The position numbers and the translations under genes are program-made. A stretch of DNA of 64,000 nt from Bin87 sp965208015 (lineage in GTDB: Bacteria > Chloroflexota > Dehalococcoidia > Lucifugimonadales > UBA3495). Positions within the stretch are counted from its first letter, which is position 1. Each line of letters opens with the position of its first letter. The notes beneath the pieces were generated by a model. That model saw only the letters and a program-made list of their open reading frames with translations. It was not told the origin of the DNA and did not search any database. The DNA is taken from NCBI GenBank assembly GCA_965208015.1, contig OZ242308.1, forward strand, positions 682,001 to 746,000, read 5' to 3'. Shown here piece by piece: positions 48,957-57,423 of the stretch.

Positions 48957-50123
48957 ATGTTGCGCACCCTGGGAAGGATCGCATATCGCTGGTACCTGAT
49001 CGCCATCGTGGCCGGCGTGGCGCTGGTCGCTGTGCTGGCACTGTTCAAGCCGGCGACCAGCGCGATCCACACCGCCGCCTTCGCCGCCCAGGTGCTGCCT
49101 TCTCCGGTGAAGTTTCAACCCTGGCTGGCGCGGGAGCCGGAGCATCGTGAAATAACGTTCCGGCGAGATGACGGATCGGTCGGCGAGGCCGACGTTTACG
49201 TGATCGACGATGGGAGGCGGCGGGCCGCGGTGTTGGTGTTCCTGGGAGCCAACGCGGCCGGCGCCGACGACCCGGACGTGATCAACCTGGGGCAGGCGCT
49301 GGCGCGGACCGGCTTTGCGGTGATGTACTACTGGTCCCCGACGATGGGAGAGCAGGCCCAGATCGACGCCGGGGAGATCGCAAACCTGGTGGCGGCGTTC
49401 CGGCACCTGCGTCAGGAAGACTACGTTGACCCGGAGCGGGTTGGGCTGGCCGGTTTCTCGGTAGGAGCGTCCTTTGCGTTGGTGGCGGCGGCCGACCCGC
49501 GGATAGCCGATGACATCGACTTCGTCAACGCGTTCGGCGGATACTACGATACGGCCGATCTCGTGGTGCAGATCGCCGCGGGCAAAGCCATTGACGGTAC
49601 TGCAGAACGGGATTGGGAGGTGGACCGGCTGACGCGCCGGGTCTACAACAACATGCTGATCGATTCCATCGACGACCCAGCACATCAGGACGCGGCACGG
49701 ACCATCGCCGAGGGTGGGGCGTATGAACCCGAGGGGCGGGTTCCCCTATCCACGGAGGCGGCGTTCGCCCTGCTGGCCGGCGTGGACTACATCGGACTGG
49801 CAAAATGGCGGTACGCGCAGCTAACGGAGGACTTCCGGGCCGAGGTCGATTCCATAGCGCCTTCCCACCACGTGGGGGAATGGAGCGCGGACACGGCGAT
49901 GCGGGTCATGCACGACGTGGGCGACCCGCTGATACCCGTAGGGGAGTCGCGTAGGCTGGTCGACGCGCTGGGAGATCAGAGGCCAGAGGTGGAGGTGTAC
50001 TACACCGAGACCGACATTTTCCGGCACGTGCGGCCGGACGCCAACCGAGACGTCAAGTCGTTGCTGCGGGGGGCCTGGCAACTCTTCCGCCACATGTTCC
50101 ACATCGTGGCGGTGGCGCGTTAG
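48957..50123 (+). CDS. Alpha/beta hydrolase-fold protein with N-terminal membrane anchor
   Basis: A 388-residue protein. Residues 12-31 are a membrane helix; the rest looks like a dienelactone hydrolase-type domain: VYVIDDGRRRAAVLVFLGANAAGADD, GFSVGASFALVAAADPRI (nucleophile elbow G-F-S-V-G), and MHDVGDPLIPVGESRRL with a late Asp and a His in IFRHVRPD. Catalytic Ser-Asp-His is therefore possible. Its coding end overlaps a convergent Uma2 gene by 4 nt. Confidence 0.78.
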   Translation: MLRTLGRIAYRWYLIAIVAGVALVAVLALFKPATSAIHTAAFAAQVLPSPVKFQPWLAREPEHREITFRRDDGSVGEADVYVIDDGRRRAAVLVFLGANAAGADDPDVINLGQALARTGFAVMYYWSPTMGEQAQIDAGEIANLVAAFRHLRQEDYVDPERVGLAGFSVGASFALVAAADPRIADDIDFVNAFGGYYDTADLVVQIAAGKAIDGTAERDWEVDRLTRRVYNNMLIDSIDDPAHQDAARTIAEGGAYEPEGRVPLSTEAAFALLAGVDYIGLAKWRYAQLTEDFRAEVDSIAPSHHVGEWSADTAMRVMHDVGDPLIPVGESRRLVDALGDQRPEVEVYYTETDIFRHVRPDANRDVKSLLRGAWQLFRHMFHIVAVAR

Positions 50124-50932
50124 CCGGCGGGGTGGGCGCCGTTGGGTGGCGTGATGCCGTGTTCGCGGAGCAGGCGATCCATCAACAGGGCGCGTTCTTC
50201 GGCGGCTTGGGCGCGTTCTTCGGCGAATTCGGCATGTGCTTCGGCGATCTGGGCACGGTCTTCAGCGAATTCAGCGCGGTCTTCGGCGATCTGTCGGGCT
50301 GCGATTTCTTCCCGGAAGTTTCTCAGCCAGGTTTGGCTGACGGGGTCATACATTCTCAACGCGCCGTCCTGGGCAAAAAAGTCCAGGCCCAACACGTCGC
50401 TGTACGCAGTCAGGGCCCCATCCGCATTTGAAATGGGGATGGGCTCGTACTCGCCGGCTGCGTTCAGCCGCTCTGCGACCAGCACCCGCCGGGCCACCTG
50501 GCCGCGGTTGTTGTCGAAGCGCCAGTACTCGGTGACGCCGATGGCGGCGTAGATGTCGCGTTTCACGGTGGCGTCCCGGCGCCAACTGTTGGGAGACGAT
50601 ATTTCGAGCACGAAGTCGGGCGGCTTGCCCTCGCGCCAGGTGAAGTAGGAAAGGCGCTCGCGATCTTTGACTCCGAAAGACACCAGGACATCCGGCGCCA
50701 CGTTGCGACGCGGGTTGTTCATTTCGTAATAGACGAATATATCCGCAGATACGTACACGTCCGGACGGTCGGCGTAGTGCTGGATCAGGGACTCGCTGAC
50801 GTCGATCATGACGCGGCGTTGGGGGTCGTCTTCGGCCATGGGTTCATCATCCTCGCAGGGATAGAAGATGTTGGGGTCTTCTTCCGGCACGCGGGGAGTG
50901 TCATCTTCCAATATGAAGGGTTGAGTAACCAT
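50120..50932 (-). CDS. Uma2-family (DUF820) nuclease-like protein
   Basis: A 270-residue Uma2 protein. The fold core is seen as DIFVYYEMNNPRRNVAPDVLVSFGV, PPDFVLEISSPNSWRRD, KRDIYAAIGVTEYWRFD, with D, E and K of the nuclease-like site. It ends in a long alpha-helical repeat tail (RAEFAEDRAQIAEAHAEFAE) like the tail of the member at 32318 but Phe-bearing. It follows a small gene by 30 nt. Confidence 0.85.
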   Translation of the reverse strand: MVTQPFILEDDTPRVPEEDPNIFYPCEDDEPMAEDDPQRRVMIDVSESLIQHYADRPDVYVSADIFVYYEMNNPRRNVAPDVLVSFGVKDRERLSYFTWREGKPPDFVLEISSPNSWRRDATVKRDIYAAIGVTEYWRFDNNRGQVARRVLVAERLNAAGEYEPIPISNADGALTAYSDVLGLDFFAQDGALRMYDPVSQTWLRNFREEIAARQIAEDRAEFAEDRAQIAEAHAEFAEERAQAAEERALLMDRLLREHGITPPNGAHPAG

Positions 50933-50962
50933 AAGCGTCAGGCTCCCGCAGGGCGGTCGGGG

Positions 50963-51313
50963 TCAGTTGCGGTTCTTCAGCCGTTCCAACTGCTGCACGG
51001 TGCCGGGGAGTTTCCAGTCGACGTACAACAGGACGTGTTCCTTGATGGCCTCTTCGTGGACCCGGCAGGAGAAACAGGCCCGGTCGATGCACAGGCCGTG
51101 GCGGGGACGCAGGGCTTCGCGCAGTGAAGTCAACTGCTCGGCAAGGTCGGCGTCGATGGGCTGGCCCTGCTGGGAGCGGAGCAACAATACATCCATCTGG
51201 TCGGCCAGGCGCTCCAGCAGCTCGTTGTAACGCTGGAGTCCCTGCTCGACGAAGTTGCGAGGCTCCGTCGCCGTGAGGTAGGGGATCATCTGCATGTCGG
51301 GGACGTCAGCCAT
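50963..51313 (-). CDS. Unrecognised 116-residue cysteine-containing protein
   Basis: A 116-residue helical protein starting at ATG 51313 (AAAGGTG before it). The C-terminal half has CIDRACFSC and a HEEAIKEHVLLYVDWKLPG segment; the three Cys residues could bind a metal or cluster. The N-terminal half resembles a coiled-coil helix. It lies just before the Uma2 gene. I do not recognise the family. Confidence 0.6.
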   Translation of the reverse strand: MADVPDMQMIPYLTATEPRNFVEQGLQRYNELLERLADQMDVLLLRSQQGQPIDADLAEQLTSLREALRPRHGLCIDRACFSCRVHEEAIKEHVLLYVDWKLPGTVQQLERLKNRN

Positions 51314-51449
51314 GGTGCACCTTTCTGTACGGGCCTGATGGTCCGGGATCGCCGGCGCCAATGTATCACACTGCGAGGTTGCCGGCGGGCTGACGTCGGG
51401 GCGTGTGCCGACGGGTCTGCAACGGGGAGACGGCTGCGAGGCTGGGGGC

Positions 51450-51478
51450 CTGGATTCCTGCTTGCGCAGGAATGACGA
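51450..51478. repeat. REP-like hairpin
   Basis: CTGGATTCCTGCTTGCGCAG then GAATGACGAGG, a copy of the GGATTCCNGCTTTCGC family with a T-to-G change in the loop. It lies between the 116-residue protein and the DUF1385 gene. Confidence 0.8.
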
Positions 51479-51512
51479 GGTGGTGGTGAGACGGTACGGG
51501 ATGGCAGCAAAT

Positions 51513-52478
51513 TTATGCGGCAGTTTTACGCTGGTCTGGCACGGGTGAGGGTTCGGCGTCGGCGGCCAGGGCGGCTTCCATGGCGGTGATGGCGACCTGG
51601 ATCTGATCCTCATCGGGCTGGCGGGTGGTGATGCGCTGGAGCGCCAGACCCGGCCAGGACAATGCCTTGCCGAACCACGACTGCCGGTGGGCTCCGGCGA
51701 ACCGGATGATCTCGTAGCTGACCGCCGCCACCACGGGAATCGGTACGATGCGCGACAATACTCGCCAGCCCAGCCCCGAATACAATAAGGCATCCAGAAT
51801 GGCGAAGGCCGCCACGGACACGATTGCCACCGTAATCAGGAACGCCGTGCCGCAACGCGGGTGCGGTGTGGGATGCCGGCGCACGTTTTCCACGGTGAGC
51901 GACTGGCCGGCCTCATAGGCGTGGACGGCCATGTGCTCGGCGCCGTGATAGGCGTACACGCGGCGGATGTCCTTCATGGCGGAGATGCCGGCCACGTAGG
52001 CCACCAGGATGACCAACCGGATGACGCCCTCGATCAGGTTGCTCGCCAACCGCGACTCGATCCATATTTCAAGCAACCGGACGGCCAGCAGGGGCAGGAC
52101 GAGGAATATGCCAATGCCCAGGGCCAGCGCGACGGCCATGGTTATTCCCATGACCCACTTGCTGGCGGAGGAGTCGGCACTGTCAGCGCTGTCAGCTTCA
52201 CCGGCGGCGATGATGGCGGAACGCTGGAGCGACTTCATGCCGTACCACAGCGTTTCGGCGAGGACCAGGATGCCGCGGACGAACGGGACGCGACGGATGC
52301 CCCCGGAAAAGCGCGAGCTGACAGGCTCGGTGTCGCAGAAGATGTGGCCGTCGGGCTGGCGCACGGCCAGACTGTAGTGTCGGACCCCGCGGATCATCAC
52401 TCCTTCGATCACCGCCTGGCCGCCGTACAGCGGTCGGGTGGCTTGGGAGTTTGTTGTAAGGTCAGGTTGTGTCGACAT
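51513..52478 (-). CDS. DUF1385 membrane protein (YqhQ type)
   Basis: A 321-residue DUF1385 protein. LYGGQAVIEGVMIRG is its N-terminal signature, then RRVPFVRGILVLAETLWYGMKSL, several membrane helices, YHGAEHMAVHAYEAG and HPRCGTAFL. The His/Cys pattern HGAEH...CGTAF is typical. Function is unknown in Bacillus and others. Two possible ATG codons (52490 and 52478) both lack a clear ribosome site, and a repeat abuts the start. I chose 52478. Confidence 0.85.
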   Translation of the reverse strand: MSTQPDLTTNSQATRPLYGGQAVIEGVMIRGVRHYSLAVRQPDGHIFCDTEPVSSRFSGGIRRVPFVRGILVLAETLWYGMKSLQRSAIIAAGEADSADSADSSASKWVMGITMAVALALGIGIFLVLPLLAVRLLEIWIESRLASNLIEGVIRLVILVAYVAGISAMKDIRRVYAYHGAEHMAVHAYEAGQSLTVENVRRHPTPHPRCGTAFLITVAIVSVAAFAILDALLYSGLGWRVLSRIVPIPVVAAVSYEIIRFAGAHRQSWFGKALSWPGLALQRITTRQPDEDQIQVAITAMEAALAADAEPSPVPDQRKTAA

Positions 52479-52491
52479 TTTGAATATCATG

Positions 52492-52592
52492 CCGTCGTTC
52501 CTGCGAAAGCAGGAACCCAGAAAAGCCTCTGCGACAGGAGCGTTGGCATCATTTTGGACTTATTGGATTCCCGCTTTCGCGGGAATGACGGT
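52492..52592. repeat. Two REP-like hairpins in opposite orientation
   Basis: CCGTCGTTCCTGCGAAAGCA then GGAACCCAG at 52492-52520 and TTGGATTCCCGCTTTCGCGG then GAATGACGGT at 52563-52592 face each other. The first touches the start of the DUF1385 gene; the second ends 15 nt before the next stop codon. Confidence 0.85.
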
Positions 52593-52607
52593 AAACGTCA
52601 ACACAAC

Positions 52608-53015
52608 CTAGCCATCCAGCTTGTGCCACGCTTCGCGGAACGCCGTTTCGGAGAAAGCCTCCGGCTGCAGCCACAGGGCGCCGCCGAACTCCTCGTCCAG
52701 CCGGCCGTCTTCGCGGACGTCGTCCCGGGAGAGGAGGTAGGTTACCGGCAGGTCAGCCAGGATTTCGGTGCTGATGACCAGGTATTCCCAGTCCCAGTCG
52801 AGGCCCTCGGCGTCGTAGAAACGCACGGCCTGGCTGTGTTCCTGGGAGTGGAACTTGAGGCGGACTTCGCGCTGCTGCTCCGGGATGCCGGCGATTACCT
52901 CGTCCTCGTTGGGGCTGCGGCGCGCGATGAAGCACTGCCAGCCGTGCTCGGCCAACCGTTCCGCCAGGTAGATGCGTCCGTACTCGCGGACGGTTTTAGG
53001 GACGTAGCGCGGCAT
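52608..53015 (-). CDS. Unrecognised 135-residue protein
   Basis: A 135-residue, acidic protein starting at ATG 53015 (GGAG 9-12 nt upstream). Segments such as RYVPKTVREYGRIYLAERLA, LDWDWEYLVISTEILADLPV and FGGALWLQPEAFSETAF are well-formed helix and strand, and codon use is normal for the window, so it looks like a real gene. No known family comes to mind. Confidence 0.6.
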   Translation of the reverse strand: MPRYVPKTVREYGRIYLAERLAEHGWQCFIARRSPNEDEVIAGIPEQQREVRLKFHSQEHSQAVRFYDAEGLDWDWEYLVISTEILADLPVTYLLSRDDVREDGRLDEEFGGALWLQPEAFSETAFREAWHKLDG

Positions 53016-53056
53016 CAGGGCGCATCTCCGGGTGGTTTCGCGGGCACGATGAGGAA

Positions 53057-53170
53057 ACGTCAGAAGCAGGATTTGCGGGATTTTATGATTAGGCAGGATT
53101 GGGAGATTCCCAACACCGGATGGTTTCAATCCTGATAATCGCGCAATCTTGAAGATCCTGATTCTGACGA
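53057..53170. repeat. Intergenic inverted repeat, TCAGAAGCAGGATTT family, copy 5
   Basis: Left end ACGTCAGAAGCAGGATTT, right end ATCCTGATTCTGACGA; about 114 bp, with the AATCCTGATAATC-type interior. It lies upstream of the 135-residue gene and downstream of rpmE. Confidence 0.8.
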
Positions 53171-53255
53171 TTTACGAAAGCGGGTGTGCGTGAGCGAGAT
53201 TGCCGCGGAGACGTTTTTGCGCAGTGGAGCGTTCCGGTTCGGGGATGTGGTTATA

Positions 53256-53282
53256 GCAAAACGGGAGCCGATACCGGCTCCC
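53256..53282 (-). terminator. Rho-independent terminator of rplU-rpmA-rpmE
   Basis: On the minus strand the stem GGGAGCCG/CGGCTCCC (53282-53263) with a 4-nt loop is followed by GTTTTGC. It lies 27 nt past the rpmE stop codon. Confidence 0.75.
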
Positions 53283-53309
53283 GCCAAAGGGTTATCGTTG
53301 GGTGTTGCG

Positions 53310-53513
53310 TTAGCCGTCCAGGTTGAAGCGACGGCTGAAACGCTCGATGCGACCCTGGGTGTCGACGATGCGCTGCTCCCCCGTGTAGAAGGGGTGGCAC
53401 TTGCCGCAGATCTCGACGCGGAGGGCGGGCTTGGTAGCGCCGGTCTCGAAGACGTTCCCGCAGGAGCAGGTGACGGTTGACTTGAAGTACTGGGGATGGA
53501 TTTCTGCTTTCAT
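53310..53513 (-). CDS. rpmE: Ribosomal protein bL31, zinc-binding form
   Basis: A 67-residue bL31 with both zinc-ligand pairs: C-S-C near residue 16 and C-G-K-C near residue 37, followed by HPFYTGEQRIVDTQGRIERF, which is highly conserved. Its N-terminus MKAEIHPQYF is typical. Last of the rplU-rpmA-rpmE unit, 9 nt after rpmA; rpmE next to rplU-rpmA is a less usual order. Confidence 0.97.
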   Translation of the reverse strand: MKAEIHPQYFKSTVTCSCGNVFETGATKPALRVEICGKCHPFYTGEQRIVDTQGRIERFSRRFNLDG

Positions 53514-53522
53514 TGCCCACCT

Positions 53523-53801
53523 CTATGCCGCGGCGGCCAGGGCGTCGGCGACCGGGTAGACGCTGACGCGGCGCTTGCCTTTGGACTTCCATTCGTAGGT
53601 CACCTGGCCGTCGATCTTGGCGAAAAGCGTGTAGTCCTTGCCCACGCCGACGTTGGTGCCGGGATGGATGCGGGTGCCGCGCTGGCGGACGATGATGGAG
53701 CCGCCGGTGACCCGCTCGCCACCGTATTTCTTGACGCCAAGGCGTTTGGCGTTGCTGTCGCGGCCGTTGTTGGTGCTGCCGCCGGCCTTCTTGTGGGCCA
53801 T
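53523..53801 (-). CDS. rpmA: Ribosomal protein bL27
   Basis: A 92-residue bL27. MAHKKAGGSTNNGRDSNAKRLGVK (as MAHKKAGGS and GRDSNAKRLGVKKYGG), IIVRQRGTRIHPG and VGVGKDYTLFA follow the family closely. It has no Firmicutes-type N-terminal extension. ATG 53801, four nt after rplU. Confidence 0.97.
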   Translation of the reverse strand: MAHKKAGGSTNNGRDSNAKRLGVKKYGGERVTGGSIIVRQRGTRIHPGTNVGVGKDYTLFAKIDGQVTYEWKSKGKRRVSVYPVADALAAAA

Positions 53802-53805
53802 GTCG

Positions 53806-54177
53806 CTATTCTCCTGTCTCGGGCTCGGCTGCGGCTTGGGGTTCGTCTGCTGGAGCCGGGCTGCCGGTGTCGATGTCCTGGATGCGGATGCGGGTGTAGT
53901 TCTGCCGATGCCCCTTCTTGCGGCGATACCGGGTCTTGGCCTTGTACTTGTAGACGATGATCTTGCGGTCCTTGTAGTGGGACTGGACCTCGGCGATGAC
54001 GCGGGCACCTTCGACCGTGGGGGCGCCGAAGCGCATCTGGCCGTCCCGGGAGACGGCGAGAACGTGGTCCAGCACCGTGGCGCTGCCCTCCTCGGCTTCC
54101 AGCAACTCGACGTCCAGCACGTCGCCGGGGGAGACGCGGTACTGCTTGCCGCCGGTTTTAACGATTGCATAATCCAT
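53806..54177 (-). CDS. rplU: Ribosomal protein bL21
   Basis: A 123-residue bL21: MDYAIVKTGGKQYRVSPGDVLDVE, then VLAVSRDGQMRFGAPTVEGA, and KIIVYKYKAKTRYRRKKGHRQNYTRI near the end (split: YKYKAKTRYRRKKGHRQ). An acidic Pro/Ala tail of about 20 residues is added. First gene of the unit, with GGGAG before the ATG. Confidence 0.97.
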   Translation of the reverse strand: MDYAIVKTGGKQYRVSPGDVLDVELLEAEEGSATVLDHVLAVSRDGQMRFGAPTVEGARVIAEVQSHYKDRKIIVYKYKAKTRYRRKKGHRQNYTRIRIQDIDTGSPAPADEPQAAAEPETGE

Positions 54178-54203
54178 TTCGGTAATCTCCCAAACGGCCT
54201 ACT

Positions 54204-54233
54204 ATTGTAGGTTTGGGGATTTGGCGGTGTCAA
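54204..54233 (-). promoter_or_regulatory. Sigma70-type promoter of the rplU operon
   Basis: TTGACA (54233-54228), 18-bp spacer, TACAAT (54209-54204) on the minus strand. It is close to consensus and predicts a very short leader of about 20 nt before rplU. No L21 autoregulatory leader structure fits in that space. Confidence 0.8.
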
Positions 54234-54323
54234 GGATGGGTGAGTTCGCGGAAAGGGAGTTCGAACCCGGTTTTCCTTCAAGAGAGGGCCATATCTGACC
54301 TGTCGATGGAATCTTCTGCGCGG

Positions 54324-54902
54324 TCAGTCGGCCTCCAGATCTCGCCCAGGGATCGTGTAACAGTGAACTCCGGCAGCGCTTGCGTTCCGGTGCTGTCCGC
54401 CGGTGATTTCGACACCGGCAACGGCGGCCATAGCTTTCAGGCCCGTGAACTCATGAAGATACTCCGCGTTTCGCTTGGCGCGTTCGATATCTCTGGCCGC
54501 GACCGTGAACGACGCTTCCACAGCGACGTAGGCCGGTTGCCCATCGGCATCGCGGACCAGCATGATCAGGTCGGCTTCGCGGAAGCTGCGCACGTTGTTT
54601 TCGGGTTTGCCGGAAGCGCGCGCCATGTTGGCGAAGCTGATAAGCATTCCCCTTGGCAGTTGGTCGACGAGTTGATAGCCCATATCATCCGCGATCAGAT
54701 CGGCGTCGCGTCGTGCCGTGTTGGAAGCGTGGGCTCCGCGGAGATAGCCCAGATGCAGTTCCGATTTGGCGAGACGTTCGGCGCCCTCTTGCAGGCGAGC
54801 ACGCGACTCGGCGATGAGCTCGTCGTGGTCAGAGAGGCGTTCCTCGCTTTGTTGGAAGCGGGCGCGGGCTTCTGCATTGAGTTCCTTCAGTTCAGCGAGC
54901 AT
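54324..54902 (-). CDS. Unrecognised coiled-coil protein with nuclease-like C-terminal domain
   Basis: A 192-residue protein. Residues 1-55 form a coiled coil of Glu/Arg/Ala; the rest has an alternating pattern with ADLIMLVRDADGQPAYVAVEASFTVAARDIERAKRNAEYL, in which D, E-x-S and later basic residues look like a degraded PD-(D/E)XK site (D at about 112, E about 127). Proteins of this type are widespread in cyanobacteria and Chloroflexota, function unknown. GGAAGG precedes ATG 54902. Confidence 0.65.
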   Translation of the reverse strand: MLAELKELNAEARARFQQSEERLSDHDELIAESRARLQEGAERLAKSELHLGYLRGAHASNTARRDADLIADDMGYQLVDQLPRGMLISFANMARASGKPENNVRSFREADLIMLVRDADGQPAYVAVEASFTVAARDIERAKRNAEYLHEFTGLKAMAAVAGVEITGGQHRNASAAGVHCYTIPGRDLEAD

Positions 54903-54963
54903 GCCTTCCGATTGTAACTGTTCAGGATTGGGGGGAAGCGAGCAGTTGGCGGCAAGAGGTGGG

Positions 54964-55952
54964 GGTGTTCAAGCCTTGCGCTCACCAGGTGCCGAAGATT
55001 GACGCCAAGGTCATCTTGGTGTCAGTGCCCTGGGGTGGAGCGGGTTCCCCCGCTGATCTTCCGGCTGGTCACCAGCGGGCGCAGGCTGCGCTCGGCGGCG
55101 TTGTTGTCCGAGGGCACTTCCGGTTGGGCCACGAAGACGAAGAGTTCCCCGTATCCAGTACGGGGCAGGCTCTTGATGCGCTTCTCTATGCGCTGGCACA
55201 GCCTGGCTTGGGCTGCCGTTGGGTCGGCCAGGTGAGGACGGCACCAGGCCAGCAGACGGCGTTCCAGAGTCAGTTCCGCGGAGCGGCGTTGCGGTTCTGA
55301 CGGGTGGGTGAAGGCTTTGGCCTGGCGGTAGAGCAGATTTACGGCGTCGGCCCACCGGCCCGGTCGGTGATCGTCTGGGTAAAGCGCCCGCTGGTCGTGG
55401 ATGTCCCGCAGCAGATGGGCCCAGCAGCGCTGCTTGGGTCCATCGTAATGGTGGTAGGCGGCGTAGAAGTCGCTGACCAGCACCCCCGCAAACTCCTCGC
55501 CCAGCGCTTCATCCACCACCGCCTTGCTGCGGCCCCGCCGCAGCAAGTAGCGCAGATCGGGAGTGCTGAGGGTCCATACGCAGCCGTTGTGCCCATCCTC
55601 CCGCCAGCCCGTTTCATCGGCACAGACCACCGGACTGCCTCGGATCCGTTCCACAATGTCGGTCAGCAGCGTCTGGGCCTTTTGGGCCACCCTCTGGGTG
55701 GCGGCTGCGATGGCCCCCACGCTGAGACGCAGCCCATGCACCGTGTCCAGGTACCACTGGATGGTGCGGAAAGGCAGCCGGGCTTCTTCCCGGAGCGGGG
55801 CGATCAGGCTGAGCAGGTTGATCCCCAGGCGCTGCTGGCCCATCACCACGCCGTCCAGTTGCGCTGACGGCACGCAGCGGCGTCGGCAGCCGGGACAGGT
55901 GCGGGCGATGTAGGCGTGTTCGATGACCTGCACCGGAACCTGAGCTGGAGTT
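54964..55952 (-). pseudogene. IS66-family transposase, degraded
   Basis: The main open part (55022-55933) matches an IS66 transposase: CADETGWREDG, VSDFYAAYHHYDGPKQRCWAHLLRDI, ELFVFVAQPEVPSDNNAAERSLRPL, SRKISGGTRS. The N-terminus is missing upstream of 55952, where the next element begins. Past 55022 the frame shifts by one; in the new frame GTDTKMTLASIFGTW and a TGA, then AQGLN, continue the family's C-terminus. So there is one frameshift and one nonsense codon. A 27-bp palindrome is inserted in frame at 55147-55173, adding SLPRTGYGE-like residues. Confidence 0.88.
55147..55173. repeat. In-frame 27-bp palindrome in IS66 transposase
   Basis: CCCCGTATCCAGTACGGGG followed by CAGGCTCT. On the minus strand it encodes extra residues between RIEKRIK and GELFVFV, where other IS66 proteins have no such stretch. 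Confidence 0.75.
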
Positions 55953-56023
55953 TACGCAAAATTTAGGAGAAATATAAAGACAGGGTAAGCTGGCCTGACC
56001 CAAACGTCACTGAAGGTCCAGCC

Positions 56024-57423
56024 ATGCCCACCCTGCCCGACGCCATTGTAGCCGTTCTGCTTCCCTTCTCAACGCTGTTCACCAACCCGACCTGGCGGAA
56101 GGCCCAACTCCTGCTGGTGGGCGCCATACTGGCGCCGGGCCAGCGCACCGTGGCCGCGGCGCTGCGCGTCATGGGACGGAGCGACCAGCGTGACTACGCC
56201 CGCTACCATGAGGTGCTCAATCGGGCGGTGTGGTCGTCCCGTGCGGTGGCCCGAGTGCTGCTGGTGCTTTTGCTCCAGCACCTGGATCGGAGCGACGGTC
56301 CTCTGATTTTCGGCGCGTGATCATTGCCAATCGGGAAACCCTGGAACGGCGTCGCGGCGCCAAGATCAGGGCTCGGGGCATCTACCGGGACGCGGTGCGT
56401 TCCAGTCGTCATCAACTGGTCAAGGCCAGCGGCTTGCGCTGGATCTCCCTGATGTGGCTGGGCCACGTGCCGTGGACGGGACGCCACTGGGCGCTGCCGG
56501 TGCTCACCGTGCTGGCGCCTTCATCTCGGTGCTACCAGCAGCAGGGACGCCGGCACAAGAAACTCACCGATTGGGCTCGGCAGATGGTCATGCAACTGCG
56601 TCGCTGGCTGCCCCATCGCCCGCTGGTCCTGGTGGGAGACAACGGCTACGCCGTGCTGGATTTGCTCCACTGCTGCCAGTCCCTGCGTGAACCCGTTACC
56701 CTCATCGCCAGATTGCGTCTGGACGCTGCCCTCTACGCCCCAGCGCCGCCTCGGCAGTTGGGTCAGAAAGGCCGGTCTGCCTTGAAAGGCTCCCGGCGAC
56801 CCTCCCTGAAAACCATCCTGGACCAGGACCATGTGGCCTGGACCGTCGCCGCCGTGGCGTGGTACGACGGCACCACTCGCATCGTGGAACTGACTTCCCA
56901 GACTGCAGTGTGGTGCCGCTCGGGCAAGCCTGCCGTGACCATCCGCTGGGTGTTGGTACGAGACCCCGACGGCACCTTCGATCCCCAGGCCCTCCTCTGT
57001 ACCGACCCGTCGGCAAACCCGTCTCAGATCCTCCAGTGGTTTGTCCTGCGCTGGCAACTTGAGGTCACCCCGTATCAAGTACGGGGCAGGCTCTTTCAGG
57101 AAGCGCGCACCCACCTGGGCATGGAGACCCAGCGCCAGTGGTCGGACTTGGCCATCGCCCGCACCACGCCGGCTCTGCTGGGCCTCTTCTCCTGGACCAC
57201 CCTGGCCGCCCATTCGTTGCAAAAACATCACCCCATCACCCAGCGCACCGCCGCCTGGTACGACAAGCCGTCGCCGACCTTCGTGGACGCCATCGCCCTG
57301 GTGCGACGCCACCTGTGGCTGGCGTCGGAAGATTTTTCACTGTCGGCATGCAACTCCGACACGCAGCAATTCCCCGTCGCTCTGTATCACCGAATGGTGG
57401 ACTCCCTCGCTTACGCCGCTTGA
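56024..57423 (+). pseudogene. IS701-like DDE transposase, frameshifted
   Basis: Two frames together make one transposase. The first (56024-56320) has MPTLPDAIVAVLLPFSTLF, RKAQLLLVGAILAPGQRTV and LLLQHLDRSDGPLIFGA, then stops. The second (in frame from about 56318) continues IANRETLERRRGAKIRARGIYRD, RHKKLTDWARQM, LVLVGDNGYA, WFVLRWQLEVT and RTTPALLGLFSW. The frameshift falls at the first catalytic Asp (IDET in related proteins), so the element is dead. A palindrome is inserted at 57068. Confidence 0.85.
57068..57094. repeat. In-frame 27-bp palindrome in IS701-like transposase
   Basis: CCCCGTATCAAGTACGGGG followed by CAGGCTCT. It adds PYQVRGRL between EVT and FQEARTHLG. Removing 24 bases restores the usual EVTFQEAR of the family. 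Confidence 0.8.

Noticed and set aside
55022..55933. An intact IS66 transposase
   Set aside because: The N-terminus is missing and the C-terminus continues only after a frameshift and past an in-frame TGA, so it was called a pseudogene.
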